A stretch of DNA of 14,828 nucleotides from Proteobacteria bacterium UBA1673 (GTDB taxonomy: Bacteria > Pseudomonadota > Gammaproteobacteria > Comchoanobacterales > Comchoanobacteraceae). Position 1 is the stretch's first letter. Each line of letters opens with the position of its first letter. Under the pieces are notes generated by a model. The model did no database searches. It saw nothing but the letters and a program-made list of their open reading frames with translations, and was not told where the DNA came from. Location of the stretch: positions 1-14,828 of the forward strand of contig DCKN01000026.1 of assembly GCA_002320385.1 (NCBI GenBank), read 5' to 3'. Shown in pieces: positions 1 to 7,683 of this stretch. Both the position numbers and the translations under genes were made by a program.

Positions 1-1
1 C

Positions 2-97
2 CCCAATACCTTTGTGATTGTGGATGGTCGTTGTTTTTCTAAGCTTATTCAACTGCGCATCATAGCGCCGTCCCTTGCAGAAACTACTGAGGTATAA
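2..97 (+). CDS. possible 3' end of an unidentified plus-strand gene (partial)
   Basis: One frame is open from the left edge to a TAA at 95-97 and gives 31 residues ending LAETTEV. The start is outside the window and I recognise no domain. Its last 14 bases overlap the end of the minus-strand permease, a tail-to-tail overlap. A frame this short can stay open by chance, so this is only a candidate. The alternative is that the edge is intergenic. I saw no terminator-like hairpin with a T-run here. Confidence 0.3.
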   Translation, partial: PNTFVIVDGRCFSKLIQLRIIAPSLAETTEV

Positions 98-1400
98 CCA
101 TAGTTTGTTCATGTCGCGACTGCGCGCGGAAAGGTGTTCCCAGGACCAATAACAACAAAGCCAAACTAACCATCTTTACGCCCGACGCATACAACGCAAA
201 TAAGGAGAACAAGACCGCGCCGATACCAACGAAACGCTCTGAAGTCGATTTTGGCTTAAGCAACACAAAGTATGCGATCGCACAACCAAAATAAATCAAT
301 AAAATAATCGTCACAGCAATATCAATAATTGCGTTGAACTGCGAAAGCATATTTTCTTGCAACGTAAATAATAATGCAACCAACGTACAAGCTGAGGAAA
401 TGAGCAATGCTGCAATAGGTGTCTGCCTTTGATCTTTAAATGCAAAAATCTCAGCAAATAATCCTTGCTCAGCAGCGCCCTCTGCAATCCGCGCCACGAC
501 CATAGTCCAACCGTTAAAGGCGCCAACACATGAAATGACAGCACAAGCAGATACAAAAACGCCCCAACGTCCGCCAAATACTGATGTTGCCAAATCTGCG
601 TACGGCGCAGTAGACTGTGCAAGTGCTGCATGACCAAGTACACCAATCGCCACTGCGGAGCCCAACACATACACCAAGGCAGCAAGGGAAGTACCAAGTA
701 TCGTAGCACGACCAATCGTTTTTTCAGGCCGGAAAACATCTTTAGACGGAACCGTTGCCGACTCAACCCCAATAAAAGCCCATAAAGTTAGGAATATGCT
801 TGCTTGTAACCCAGACCACATCGTCGTTGTCTCAGCAGCGGGGAATAATGGTAAAAACTGGCGCCATTGCATCGACGTACAAGCAAAAAGCGGTATACCG
901 ATAATAGGGATTAATTTGAGCACCGTAGTCAACAGTTCAAAGCGAGCTGCAGACTGCACACCATAACTATTGATCAGCACGACCAATGACCATATCGAGA
1001 CCTGTATCGATAACAAAGCAGTCATGGACAACGGCCCTGTGATTTTGACCAAATAACTCATAGCTGCGACCAACAAAGCAGTGTTACTTGCCCATGTCAA
1101 TAACCAATAGCCCCAAGCAGCATAGTAGCCCGCCCCATCACCAAAAGCCCGCTGTATAAAAAGATGCGGACCACCATTACAACCATGAATCTCTTTGCTG
1201 AGCGCTGAAAACACAAGCGCCAAAAATATGGCCCCCGCAGAAGTCGCTAGCCACCCAGCTAAACTAACGGTGCCATACACAGCAAGTAGCGAGGGCAACA
1301 TAAAAACCCCACTGCCAACAAGATTACCTGTGACTAAAGATGTCGTCTGTAGTAAACCAATTTTTCCTGATTGAGTGTCATTGGACGTAGTTGTAAACAT
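84..1400 (-). CDS. APC-superfamily amino acid/polyamine antiporter, AdiC/PotE/CadB-like
   Basis: A 438-residue inner-membrane transporter, close to the length of E. coli AdiC (445). It is hydrophobic throughout, consistent with 12 membrane helices. The helix 1 substrate-site motif GSGVFMLP is at 29-36. Trp207 in TLWAFIGVESA, Glu213, Asn106 and Trp298 in FNGWTM sit about five residues after AdiC Trp202, Glu208, Asn101 and Trp293, by remembered alignment. Members of this group exchange an amino acid for its decarboxylated amine, such as arginine for agmatine, or import amino acids. No decarboxylase gene lies next to it, so the substrate cannot be assigned. The start at 1400 is supported by GGGGA at 1408-1412, seven bases upstream. 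It appears monocistronic and is divergent from the ankyrin gene. The family is secure; the substrate is not. Confidence 0.88.
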   Translation of the reverse strand: MFTTTSNDTQSGKIGLLQTTSLVTGNLVGSGVFMLPSLLAVYGTVSLAGWLATSAGAIFLALVFSALSKEIHGCNGGPHLFIQRAFGDGAGYYAAWGYWLLTWASNTALLVAAMSYLVKITGPLSMTALLSIQVSIWSLVVLINSYGVQSAARFELLTTVLKLIPIIGIPLFACTSMQWRQFLPLFPAAETTTMWSGLQASIFLTLWAFIGVESATVPSKDVFRPEKTIGRATILGTSLAALVYVLGSAVAIGVLGHAALAQSTAPYADLATSVFGGRWGVFVSACAVISCVGAFNGWTMVVARIAEGAAEQGLFAEIFAFKDQRQTPIAALLISSACTLVALLFTLQENMLSQFNAIIDIAVTIILLIYFGCAIAYFVLLKPKSTSERFVGIGAVLFSLFALYASGVKMVSLALLLLVLGTPFRAQSRHEQTMVIPQ

Positions 1401-1455
1401 TTTGAATTCCCCATAATCGTTAATTTTTAATAGATGCCAGCTGCCATGGACAAAT

Positions 1456-1501
1456 TTTTGGGGAGACTACACCAGCCGAGCACAACGCAACCGCCCCAAA
1501 A
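1456..1501. repeat. 8-bp inverted repeat upstream of the permease
   Basis: TTTTGGGG at 1456-1463 and its perfect complement CCCCAAAA at 1494-1501 flank a 30-base loop, 56 to 101 bases upstream of the permease start. It could be an operator half-site pair or a leader hairpin. The long loop argues against a strong hairpin. I found no convincing sigma70 promoter beside it. Confidence 0.3.
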
Positions 1502-1641
1502 TCTTACGTTTGGATTTTAATTGTTTGTGCTGAATTCGTCGTGTAACCATGATGCAAGCATAACATAGTCACAGCAGTCGCTCAAGCACTCTAAATGACA
1601 AAACAAACCAAACCCAGATCTCATAAATGACCCTCTGCGGA

Positions 1642-1670
1642 TTGACAGCATCTAAAAAAATCATTACTGT
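1642..1670 (+). promoter_or_regulatory. sigma70-type promoter of the ankyrin-repeat gene
   Basis: A perfect -35 box TTGACA (1642-1647) is followed by a 17-base A/T-rich spacer and TACTGT (1665-1670), which keeps the key first, second and last bases of the -10 box. Transcription would begin near 1677. That lies inside the otherwise open GTG codon region at 1671, so translation should start at a later ATG. Confidence 0.6.
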
Positions 1671-1691
1671 GTGGAAGTTTTACCAAACACT

Positions 1692-3062
1692 ATGACAATG
1701 TTTACCCTAACTTACACAATGCTGCTAATGAAGCTAGACCAAGAAGACAAAGCACTTGGACCCAAGCAGCACATAAATGTGCCAATACAGCCGCTTCTAA
1801 AACGACAACCGAGCACATGGAACAGCGAAGATACTGGCGAATCACACAGCAGCCTTTATTTCTTGCGCCCAGACGACACCCTCCTCAAACAACTACAACA
1901 AGATAGGGAAACGGAGAAACTCAGTAGCAAGCTAAGAAGATCCAACAGTGACATTCTCCAGTGGCATTTTCTACCAACGTATTTTAACGAAAAAACCCCC
2001 ACACGATTGATGTCCAAAAGTTGTATGCAGACCAATGCCGTCGATGCACTTCGTTATTGTCTTAATCACCCAGATCTACAAGAAAACAACAAGGATACTT
2101 TGATTGAAATCCTAAAGGTGATCATTCGACTCAATCCCATCCTTCGCGATCATTCGCACGAACTTACCCGCTACATACTCTTATACATTGTGAGACACAA
2201 AAGCGCATTAAATACGAAACTACCACCCAATATTGTGAAAATTCAGGCAAATTTTCAGATTCAACGACCCGAAAATATTAAAAGTCTATGCCTACCATTT
2301 CAAGGACTTGGAAGAAGTTTTGAAGATTTAAACCGCTTAACAGCCCCCACAAGAGCACTCATCAACACTGTTGCTCATCTACATACTTTCGCTGATGACA
2401 TATGTGATCAAATCACTCTATTACAAAAAAAACTACAACATATGGACGAACAACAGGAAGATTTATTCATTATCTGCGCACACGCCTACAGAGAAATCCT
2501 TAGAATCAAACCTTTCGCATCGAATAACACAGTCAGCGCAGTGACACTCGTGAATTCCATTCTAAGTGAAAAAGGATTAAATCCCATTTCACTTGAAATA
2601 GCACCGACCAAAATGAATTTGGACACATACTGCCAGATTATGCAAAGTAAAAGATTAACAAACCTCGCACGTTACATAAAAAAACAATATATTTTACAAA
2701 ATCTTAATTGCAAATATACACATCACATCATTACAAAACAACCTCAGTTGATCCAACAGCTACTATGCCAACTTATCACCAATCATACTGATCATCTTTT
2801 TATTCAATTATTGGATCAATGCGAATTATTAAATCAAGCTCAAAATATTTTGAATAGTCCGCTTTCTGATGGCTGGACGATTTTGCATTATGCATGCAAG
2901 AACAATAAAGATATGCTGATGACCCGGCTAATCGAACTTGGCGCTGACCCCAGCATAACCAACTACGATCGAAAAACCCCATTTGATCTGATCAATGACA
3001 AAGTACTACGAAATAGTAAAATTCTGACACAATTCCCGATCCCAAGAACACCGGAAAGATAA
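1692..3062 (+). CDS. ankyrin-repeat protein of unknown function, possible secreted effector
   Basis: About 456 residues. The only recognised domain is at the C-terminus, residues 391-437, where an ankyrin repeat reads DGWTILHYACKNNK, then LIELGADPSITN, then the start of the next repeat, KTPFDLIND. A degenerate repeat may precede it. Residues 1-390 look helical and polar, with no signal peptide or membrane segment, and I do not recognise them. The frame is also open to GTG 1671, but the promoter puts transcription start near 1677. ATG 1692 or the nearby ATG 1698 is therefore preferred, and no good Shine-Dalgarno sequence is visible for either. The gene is visibly more A/T-rich than the permease, which hints at horizontal acquisition. 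Ankyrin proteins of intracellular bacteria often bind host proteins; an effector role here is inference only. Confidence 0.75.
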   Translation: MTMFTLTYTMLLMKLDQEDKALGPKQHINVPIQPLLKRQPSTWNSEDTGESHSSLYFLRPDDTLLKQLQQDRETEKLSSKLRRSNSDILQWHFLPTYFNEKTPTRLMSKSCMQTNAVDALRYCLNHPDLQENNKDTLIEILKVIIRLNPILRDHSHELTRYILLYIVRHKSALNTKLPPNIVKIQANFQIQRPENIKSLCLPFQGLGRSFEDLNRLTAPTRALINTVAHLHTFADDICDQITLLQKKLQHMDEQQEDLFIICAHAYREILRIKPFASNNTVSAVTLVNSILSEKGLNPISLEIAPTKMNLDTYCQIMQSKRLTNLARYIKKQYILQNLNCKYTHHIITKQPQLIQQLLCQLITNHTDHLFIQLLDQCELLNQAQNILNSPLSDGWTILHYACKNNKDMLMTRLIELGADPSITNYDRKTPFDLINDKVLRNSKILTQFPIPRTPER

Positions 3063-3106
3063 ATATACGCAGTTGTATGATTAACCTAATCTATCAACGC
3101 TCAATG

Positions 3107-4666
3107 CTAAGCATCAAGATCCATTTGTAATTGTGATTGAGGCCCATTATCTTTCTTTTTTTTCCTACGACTCGGCGGCGGTCGTCGGCTACCAAGTTTT
3201 TGGTAGACTTGACCAGCCTGGCGTTTAAAATCTAACTGCTTTCTAACCACAGCAATCCGCTCACGCGCATGCGTAATCGCCGCTTGATGATCAACAACTG
3301 GCATCGGATAATCTTGTCCAAGCGCAATACCACATTCATTTTGCAACAAGGGGGGAATAGTCCAGGGCTCGTGAATATATTCTTTCGGACAAGCGGCAAG
3401 TTCAGGAACCCACTTTTTGATAAACACACCATCAGGATCATGCTCCTGAGATTGTTTAATCGGATTGTAAATTCTTAAGGCATTAATCCCAGTGACCCCA
3501 GATTGCATTTGCAGCTGACTATAGTGAATCCCAGGCTCATAATCAGTGAATGTACGCGCCAAGTGATAACCCGTATCACGCCAATCAAGCCAAAGATGAT
3601 AGCTCGCAAAACTCACCAACATCGCTCGCATTCTAAAAGTAATCCAACCGTGATAGTTTAAATTACGCATACAGGCATCAATAAAAGGATAGCCCGTATG
3701 GCCAGATTCCCATGCTTGCAACCACAACTGATTACCCGGCCTTTGACGCATTTTTTCAAAACCTGGATGCATACAGCGATACTCTATTGATGGTTGATCT
3801 TCAATTTTTTGAATAAAATGATCACGCCAAGAAAGTCGTGACCGAAATGCTGACAATGACCGAGACCACGATTTTTTATCAGAGGGAGAAAGCGCAAGCA
3901 CTCGAGCGTCCAATGCATGAATAACCTCTCGAGCTGAAAACACCCCGTAGGCAAGAAACGTTGACAATCGAGAACAAGTGATTTCTGAATCCCCAGGCGC
4001 TGATAGATGATACAAATAATCTTTTGCATGCACCTGTAAAAACTTTTTGAGGGTGTTTTCAGCATGCCACCGACCACCTTGTTGCACCACCCCATGCAAC
4101 GCTGAGCCAAATATTGATGATTGCTTGCTGGGAAGGACGTGAGATCGAATGGTCGATACCGGACAAAGACTCTCTGGCACCGGAAAAAGTGCTTTGGACA
4201 ATCGCGCATTGCGCACTCCAGACCAATGATCCCTACTTTTCAATCGTCGGACAACACCATTGTTAGGAAACTCCGTGAATGGCACTGATATCTGCCTACA
4301 CCACGCATGCACACGACAATCACGTTGATAAGTCCAGTCATTACCGGTTTCTTCATGCGAAAAAATATGAGCAATTGATACTTTCTCTGCAATAGCAGAC
4401 AAAGCAGTGACAGCGTCAGATGCCTGCCACACGACCAAAGACTGGCCGAGCGCACGACAACGTTTATCTAAATCCTCTAAACAATCACGAATAAAACACC
4501 AGTGTCGCCTCGAAGCAAACGGCTGATTCCAGTACTCAGTTTCAACCACAAACAAAGGAAGAACCGGCATTTTTGTTGCAATAGCCGCGTCAAAAGCGGC
4601 ATGATCAGATAAACGTAGGTCACGCTTCAACCAAACAACCACAACTGTTTCGCGCTCACCACTCAT
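3107..4666 (-). CDS. cryptochrome/deoxyribodipyrimidine photolyase family protein (flavin-binding)
   Basis: A 519-residue protein, probably cytoplasmic, that uses light and FAD to split UV-induced pyrimidine dimers, or acts as a related photoreceptor. The N-terminal Rossmann-like antenna domain starts at VVWLKRDLRLSDH (about 10-22). The C-terminal FAD-binding domain includes LSTFLAYGVFSAREV (234-248), SRLSWRDHF (276-284), TGYPFIDACMRNL (324-336) and the segment from RIYNP (398-402) to HEPW (432-435). A basic tail, RRPPPSRRKKKK, lies near 494-505. The frame extends upstream to 4750, but ATG 4666 matches the family start and overlaps the DUF3429 stop as ATGA, suggesting translational coupling. 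The loop at 375-390 differs from E. coli photolyase, and two positions of the Trp triad are not Trp. Family membership is sure; CPD repair activity is not. Confidence 0.88.
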   Translation of the reverse strand: MSGERETVVVVWLKRDLRLSDHAAFDAAIATKMPVLPLFVVETEYWNQPFASRRHWCFIRDCLEDLDKRCRALGQSLVVWQASDAVTALSAIAEKVSIAHIFSHEETGNDWTYQRDCRVHAWCRQISVPFTEFPNNGVVRRLKSRDHWSGVRNARLSKALFPVPESLCPVSTIRSHVLPSKQSSIFGSALHGVVQQGGRWHAENTLKKFLQVHAKDYLYHLSAPGDSEITCSRLSTFLAYGVFSAREVIHALDARVLALSPSDKKSWSRSLSAFRSRLSWRDHFIQKIEDQPSIEYRCMHPGFEKMRQRPGNQLWLQAWESGHTGYPFIDACMRNLNYHGWITFRMRAMLVSFASYHLWLDWRDTGYHLARTFTDYEPGIHYSQLQMQSGVTGINALRIYNPIKQSQEHDPDGVFIKKWVPELAACPKEYIHEPWTIPPLLQNECGIALGQDYPMPVVDHQAAITHARERIAVVRKQLDFKRQAGQVYQKLGSRRPPPSRRKKKKDNGPQSQLQMDLDA

Positions 4667-5067
4667 CGTAACAATCCATATAGACACAGGAGTATTAATA
4701 CCACTGAGGTAATCATCAAACGTAAATACCAGTAAGACAATGTAATCCAATGTCGCTGTAACTGGCCATAGTCAGCTAAAAGCAATACACCAAGACACCC
4801 CCCACTAATCAGAAGCCCGATATGATTATCTAGCCACAGTGCGATACAACTCATAAGTGCAATACAGTTGGATAGTATCAACCATGGCCAACCAGAAGCT
4901 GTACCATGAACGATTCCCCAATGACTACCCGCCATGAAACATGCGATCATCGATGCATAAATATTAAGAGCACGAGCACACTGGGGTCCCCATGCAGGAT
5001 AAAACTGCGATACACAAAGTAACAACACAAAAGGGATAACACCAAGCCATGCCAGTAAGTAAACCAT
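4663..5067 (-). CDS. DUF3429 family integral membrane protein
   Basis: A 134-residue, very hydrophobic protein with four or five membrane segments. It resembles the DUF3429 family, which is related to mitochondrial TMEM69 and has no established biochemical role. The conserved-looking stretch FMAGSHWGIVHG falls at about 44-55. The frame is open back to 5121, but ATG 5067 is preceded by AGGA five bases upstream and lies just downstream of the extended -10 promoter, so the shorter form is chosen. Its TGA overlaps the ATG of the photolyase gene, and the two genes should be co-translated. The pairing suggests a supporting role for the photolyase, such as cofactor supply or membrane placement, but nothing in the sequence shows this. 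Confidence 0.78.
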   Translation of the reverse strand: MVYLLAWLGVIPFVLLLCVSQFYPAWGPQCARALNIYASMIACFMAGSHWGIVHGTASGWPWLILSNCIALMSCIALWLDNHIGLLISGGCLGVLLLADYGQLQRHWITLSYWYLRLMITSVVLILLCLYGLLR

Positions 5068-5088
5068 ATCATTCCTACTATTTAGTGT

Positions 5089-5114
5089 ATTATAACACAG
5101 GTCACATCGGTCAA
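5089..5114 (-). promoter_or_regulatory. extended -10 promoter for the DUF3429-photolyase unit
   Basis: Read on the minus strand, TGT precedes a perfect TATAAT: the hexamer is at 5094-5089 and TGn at 5097-5095. TTGACC lies at 5114-5109, but the 14-base gap is too short for a normal -35 box, so the extended -10 probably carries recognition. Transcription would start near 5082, about 15 bases before the DUF3429 start codon. Confidence 0.6.
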
Positions 5115-5198
5115 TACACATTAGGGAGAGAAAATCAATGCTTCACCCATGAATAGCACGATACAAATAAAAATTTCATTTGAACAGTGAATCCGTGC

Positions 5199-5366
5199 TT
5201 AATGATGATGTTTCTTCCGATGAGCGAGTGATCGCGCTGCACGACGACAACGTTCAGAGCAATATTTGACCTGGTCCCAAACCTTTGCCCATTTTTTGCG
5301 CCACGTGAATGGACGTTGACACACCACACAAATTTTTTGAGGCAAATGCTGCTTCTTAACACTCAT
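5199..5366 (-). CDS. DUF2256 family small zinc-binding-like protein
   Basis: A 55-residue protein beginning MSVKKQHLPQKICVVCQRPF and ending RKKHHH. It matches the DUF2256 pattern: CxxC (Cys13, Cys16), a Trp-rich basic centre RPFTWRKKWAKVWD (18-31), then CxxxC (Cys36, Cys40). The four cysteines could bind one zinc or another metal, and the three final histidines add possible ligands. No function is established for the family. The ATG at 5366 overlaps the TGA of the upstream gene (ATGA), so translation is probably coupled. The gene is easy to miss because of its size and because a longer spurious frame (5135-5362) covers the same place. A nucleic-acid-binding or metal-handling helper for the photolyase is a guess. 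Confidence 0.82.
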   Translation of the reverse strand: MSVKKQHLPQKICVVCQRPFTWRKKWAKVWDQVKYCSERCRRAARSLAHRKKHHH

Positions 5367-5998
5367 TCTGAAGGCCTATAAATGGGAGAAGGTATCGACA
5401 AGTTATCAGATGATTGCAGATGACCTGTAAACAATAATGCACAAGCAACAAGATTCATATAAGACACATTTTTCTCACTCTGTAAGATACTCGGCGGTAA
5501 TTGATACTGCTTTGTGTAAGTATGACAGTATCGGACCATAATCTGAGCATCTTCAATGTGTGATTGGCCCTTATCAGCACCACTCACTAATGCCTCAAAC
5601 ACCAATATCTCACCAGCATGTCCAGAAAAAATATTGGCATCCATCGTGAACGAGCACTGATCATGACGCAAACGTTGAAATAGATAAGTCATGATGGGCA
5701 AATTCATTGCCAATACTTGTGCGCCGGCACCCGCAGACCATGGCCGAGGACTTTCACCAGCTCTTGCCTTAGTTGCTAACATTAAATCAGCACGAACCGG
5801 TACGAATAAAGGCGCCTCTAAACCCAATAGAACCGAACTTTTCTGTAATACTTGTTGCAATGGTACAATCATTTCGTCAAGATCATCACCTGAGTAACTG
5901 ACATCGCGAAAGGCATCATAGAGATACCACCCCAGGTTACCGAGTCGAGGTGAACCAATATCTACAACACATATACTTGGCATTGAATTAAGGGTCAT
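5363..5998 (-). CDS. hypothetical protein, possible RNase-H-like fold (DUF429-like)
   Basis: A 211-residue soluble protein with no signal peptide. I do not recognise it with confidence. The N-terminal beta strand carrying an aspartate, CVVDIGSP (9-16), is followed by LGWYLYD and by a second strand with an acidic residue, LLGLEAPLFVPVR (58-70). Then comes a loop rich in conserved-looking residues, ARAGESPRPWSAGAGAQVL. This order is reminiscent of the RNase-H-like DUF429 family, but the match is by eye. ATG 5998 is chosen over the frame's upstream limit (6037) because AGGAG lies five bases before it. It begins 25 bases after the iron-sulfur photolyase stop and overlaps the DUF2256 start, so all three are probably one transcript. 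If it is a nuclease-fold protein, a role in DNA repair would fit. Confidence 0.7.
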   Translation of the reverse strand: MTLNSMPSICVVDIGSPRLGNLGWYLYDAFRDVSYSGDDLDEMIVPLQQVLQKSSVLLGLEAPLFVPVRADLMLATKARAGESPRPWSAGAGAQVLAMNLPIMTYLFQRLRHDQCSFTMDANIFSGHAGEILVFEALVSGADKGQSHIEDAQIMVRYCHTYTKQYQLPPSILQSEKNVSYMNLVACALLFTGHLQSSDNLSIPSPIYRPSE

Positions 5999-6023
5999 AT
6001 TCACTCCTATATAAACGTGCGCA

Positions 6024-7559
6024 TCAGTCAAAATCACCCATCGAAAGCTGTTCTAAAAACCGTTGACTATCATCAGCAATCTGCTTACGCTTTTCAGGAC
6101 TCATTCGTCTCAAAGTGCTATAAATCATACTCATACGCTGATTTTTGTGTAACTTATCATAGTTCCTCTCAAGGAAATCCCAGTACAAATAATTAAATGG
6201 ACAGGCTGTTTCACCCTCCTTGTCTTTTACATTGTAGTGGCAATTTTTACAATAATCAGACATTTTATTGATATACGCACCACTTGCAGCATACGGCTTG
6301 GAACCGAGAAACCCACCATCAGCAAACAAAATCATTCCTGTTACATTTGGCAACTCAACCCATTGATAAGCATCAGCATAAACAATATGATACCATTCGT
6401 TCACTGCATCAGGGTGTAATCCTGCGATCAATGCAAAATTACCAAGAACCATCAATCTTTGAATATGATGCGCATAGGCATGATCATGCGTCTCGGTCAC
6501 ACATTGCTTCAAGCAATTCATCTTCGTGGCACCTGTCCAGTAAAACGCAGGCAAATCACGCTTAGCTTCAAGAAAATTCTCCTCAGCATAATCAGGCATT
6601 TTCAACCAATAAATGCCTCTAACAAACTCTCTCCAACCCAAAATTTGACGAATAAAGCCCTCAACAGCGTTTAGCGGCGCCCCTGAATGCTCATAAGCAT
6701 GCTCTGCTGCACGGATACACTCCAATGGCAACAAGAGTCCTGTATTGAGGTAAAAGCTAATATGACTGTGATACATCCACGGCTCGTTCTCAATCATCGC
6801 ATCTTGGTAATGACCAAAGTTCTCAAGTCTCTGCTTAATAAAACTTGAAAGCGCATCCAATGCTTGTGCGCGAGTGACGGCAAAATAAAAAGGCGCTACA
6901 GAACCAAAGTGATCAGGAAATTCAGCATTAGCAACACGACAAGCCTGCTCACTAATATCGTCAACGGGTTGAGAGAATGGCGCTGGAATGGTTAAACCTG
7001 ACTTTGGCGGCTTACGGTTTTCGCTGTCAAAATTCCATTGTCCACCAATAGGCTGATCTTTGTCCATAAGAATCGCATGGCGTTTGCGCATTTCACGATA
7101 AAAAAACTCCATCCTTAATTGTTTTTTTGAACCAGCCCATGTCTTAAATTCATCTTGCGAACATAAAAACCGATTGTCAGGCCGCATGGTCACAGTAACC
7201 GACACATCCGCTTTCCATGAAAGAATTTTTTGTAGAGTTAGATAATCGCTTGGCTCAGTGAAAACAACTTCGCTCATATTTTTATCTTGCACAATGCGAC
7301 TTATTTCAGGTAAAAACGCATCAGCTGATTGCGCATGATCTAACGAATGATACAACACCTCATGACCTTTTTTCCGCAATGAGTCAGCAAAGTGACGCAT
7401 CGCAGAAATCCAAAACGCTATTTTTTTCTTGTGATGCTTCACACGCGTAAACTCAGAACGACTCTCGATCATCAAGACGATATCACCGGATGTAAGGCCA
7501 TCCAGACAGCTGATTGACTCTGAAAGTTGATCATGGTGAATATAGCGTAAAGTGGTCAT
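6024..7559 (-). CDS. phrB: iron-sulfur bacterial cryptochrome/(6-4) photolyase, PhrB class
   Basis: A 511-residue protein that closely resembles Agrobacterium PhrB, a prokaryotic (6-4) photolyase with FAD, a lumazine antenna and a [4Fe-4S] cluster. Four presumed cluster ligands, Cys349, Cys437, Cys440 and Cys453, match PhrB Cys350, Cys438, Cys441 and Cys454. The active-site pair in AYAHHIQRLM (His364, His365) and the electron-path residues Trp341, Trp389 and Tyr390 also fit with the same one-residue shift. The N-terminal DPRP-type domain shows HHKKKIAFWISAMRHFA (42-58); the FAD domain shows GGAPLNAVEGF-like and ADGGFLGSKPYAASG segments. The frame reaches GTG 7613, but ATG 7559 matches the family start; only a weak GAG ribosome site precedes it. 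This gene opens a three-gene unit with the unknown protein and DUF2256. Confidence 0.93.
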   Translation of the reverse strand: MTTLRYIHHDQLSESISCLDGLTSGDIVLMIESRSEFTRVKHHKKKIAFWISAMRHFADSLRKKGHEVLYHSLDHAQSADAFLPEISRIVQDKNMSEVVFTEPSDYLTLQKILSWKADVSVTVTMRPDNRFLCSQDEFKTWAGSKKQLRMEFFYREMRKRHAILMDKDQPIGGQWNFDSENRKPPKSGLTIPAPFSQPVDDISEQACRVANAEFPDHFGSVAPFYFAVTRAQALDALSSFIKQRLENFGHYQDAMIENEPWMYHSHISFYLNTGLLLPLECIRAAEHAYEHSGAPLNAVEGFIRQILGWREFVRGIYWLKMPDYAEENFLEAKRDLPAFYWTGATKMNCLKQCVTETHDHAYAHHIQRLMVLGNFALIAGLHPDAVNEWYHIVYADAYQWVELPNVTGMILFADGGFLGSKPYAASGAYINKMSDYCKNCHYNVKDKEGETACPFNYLYWDFLERNYDKLHKNQRMSMIYSTLRRMSPEKRKQIADDSQRFLEQLSMGDFD

Positions 7560-7619
7560 ATCAAACTCATTATTTAAACCTCGATCATACAACAAAAAGG
7601 ATCTTTTCAACACAGTCTA

Positions 7620-7648
7620 AGTATCCTAGAGACAGCATAATCCTACAA
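7620..7648 (-). promoter_or_regulatory. weak candidate promoter for the iron-sulfur photolyase unit
   Basis: On the minus strand, TTGTAG (7648-7643), a 17-base spacer and GATACT (7625-7620) give partial matches to sigma70 boxes. Transcription from here would start near 7613, consistent with translation from ATG 7559 rather than GTG 7613. The matches are modest, and readthrough from the SDR gene is an equal possibility. Confidence 0.3.
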
Positions 7649-7683
7649 GTTATCATAGGTAGCAGAATCAAATGATAACCTAT
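7649..7683. repeat. interleaved inverted repeats at the SDR 3' end
   Basis: GTTATCA (7649-7655) is the perfect complement of TGATAAC (7673-7679). Overlapping it, ATAGGT (7655-7660) is the complement of ACCTAT (7678-7683). The two pairings compete with each other. The site overlaps the SDR stop codon and lies just upstream of the photolyase promoter candidate. It could be a weak terminator or a protein-binding site. There is no T-run after it on the minus strand. Confidence 0.35.

Noticed and set aside
311..772. 153-codon minus-strand frame inside the permease
   Set aside because: It is a shadow of the AdiC-like gene in a different frame; its Leu/Arg-rich translation shows no family motif.
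3063..3106. Possible terminator between the convergent ankyrin and photolyase genes
   Set aside because: The only hairpin, ATGCT-A-AGCAT, has a one-base loop and no T-run on either strand.
3784..4209. 141-codon minus-strand frame inside the photolyase
   Set aside because: It is an out-of-frame shadow of a clearly conserved photolyase domain.
5135..5362. 75-codon minus-strand frame
   Set aside because: It covers the DUF2256 gene in another frame, has no domain, and lacks the Cys pattern that the true frame shows.
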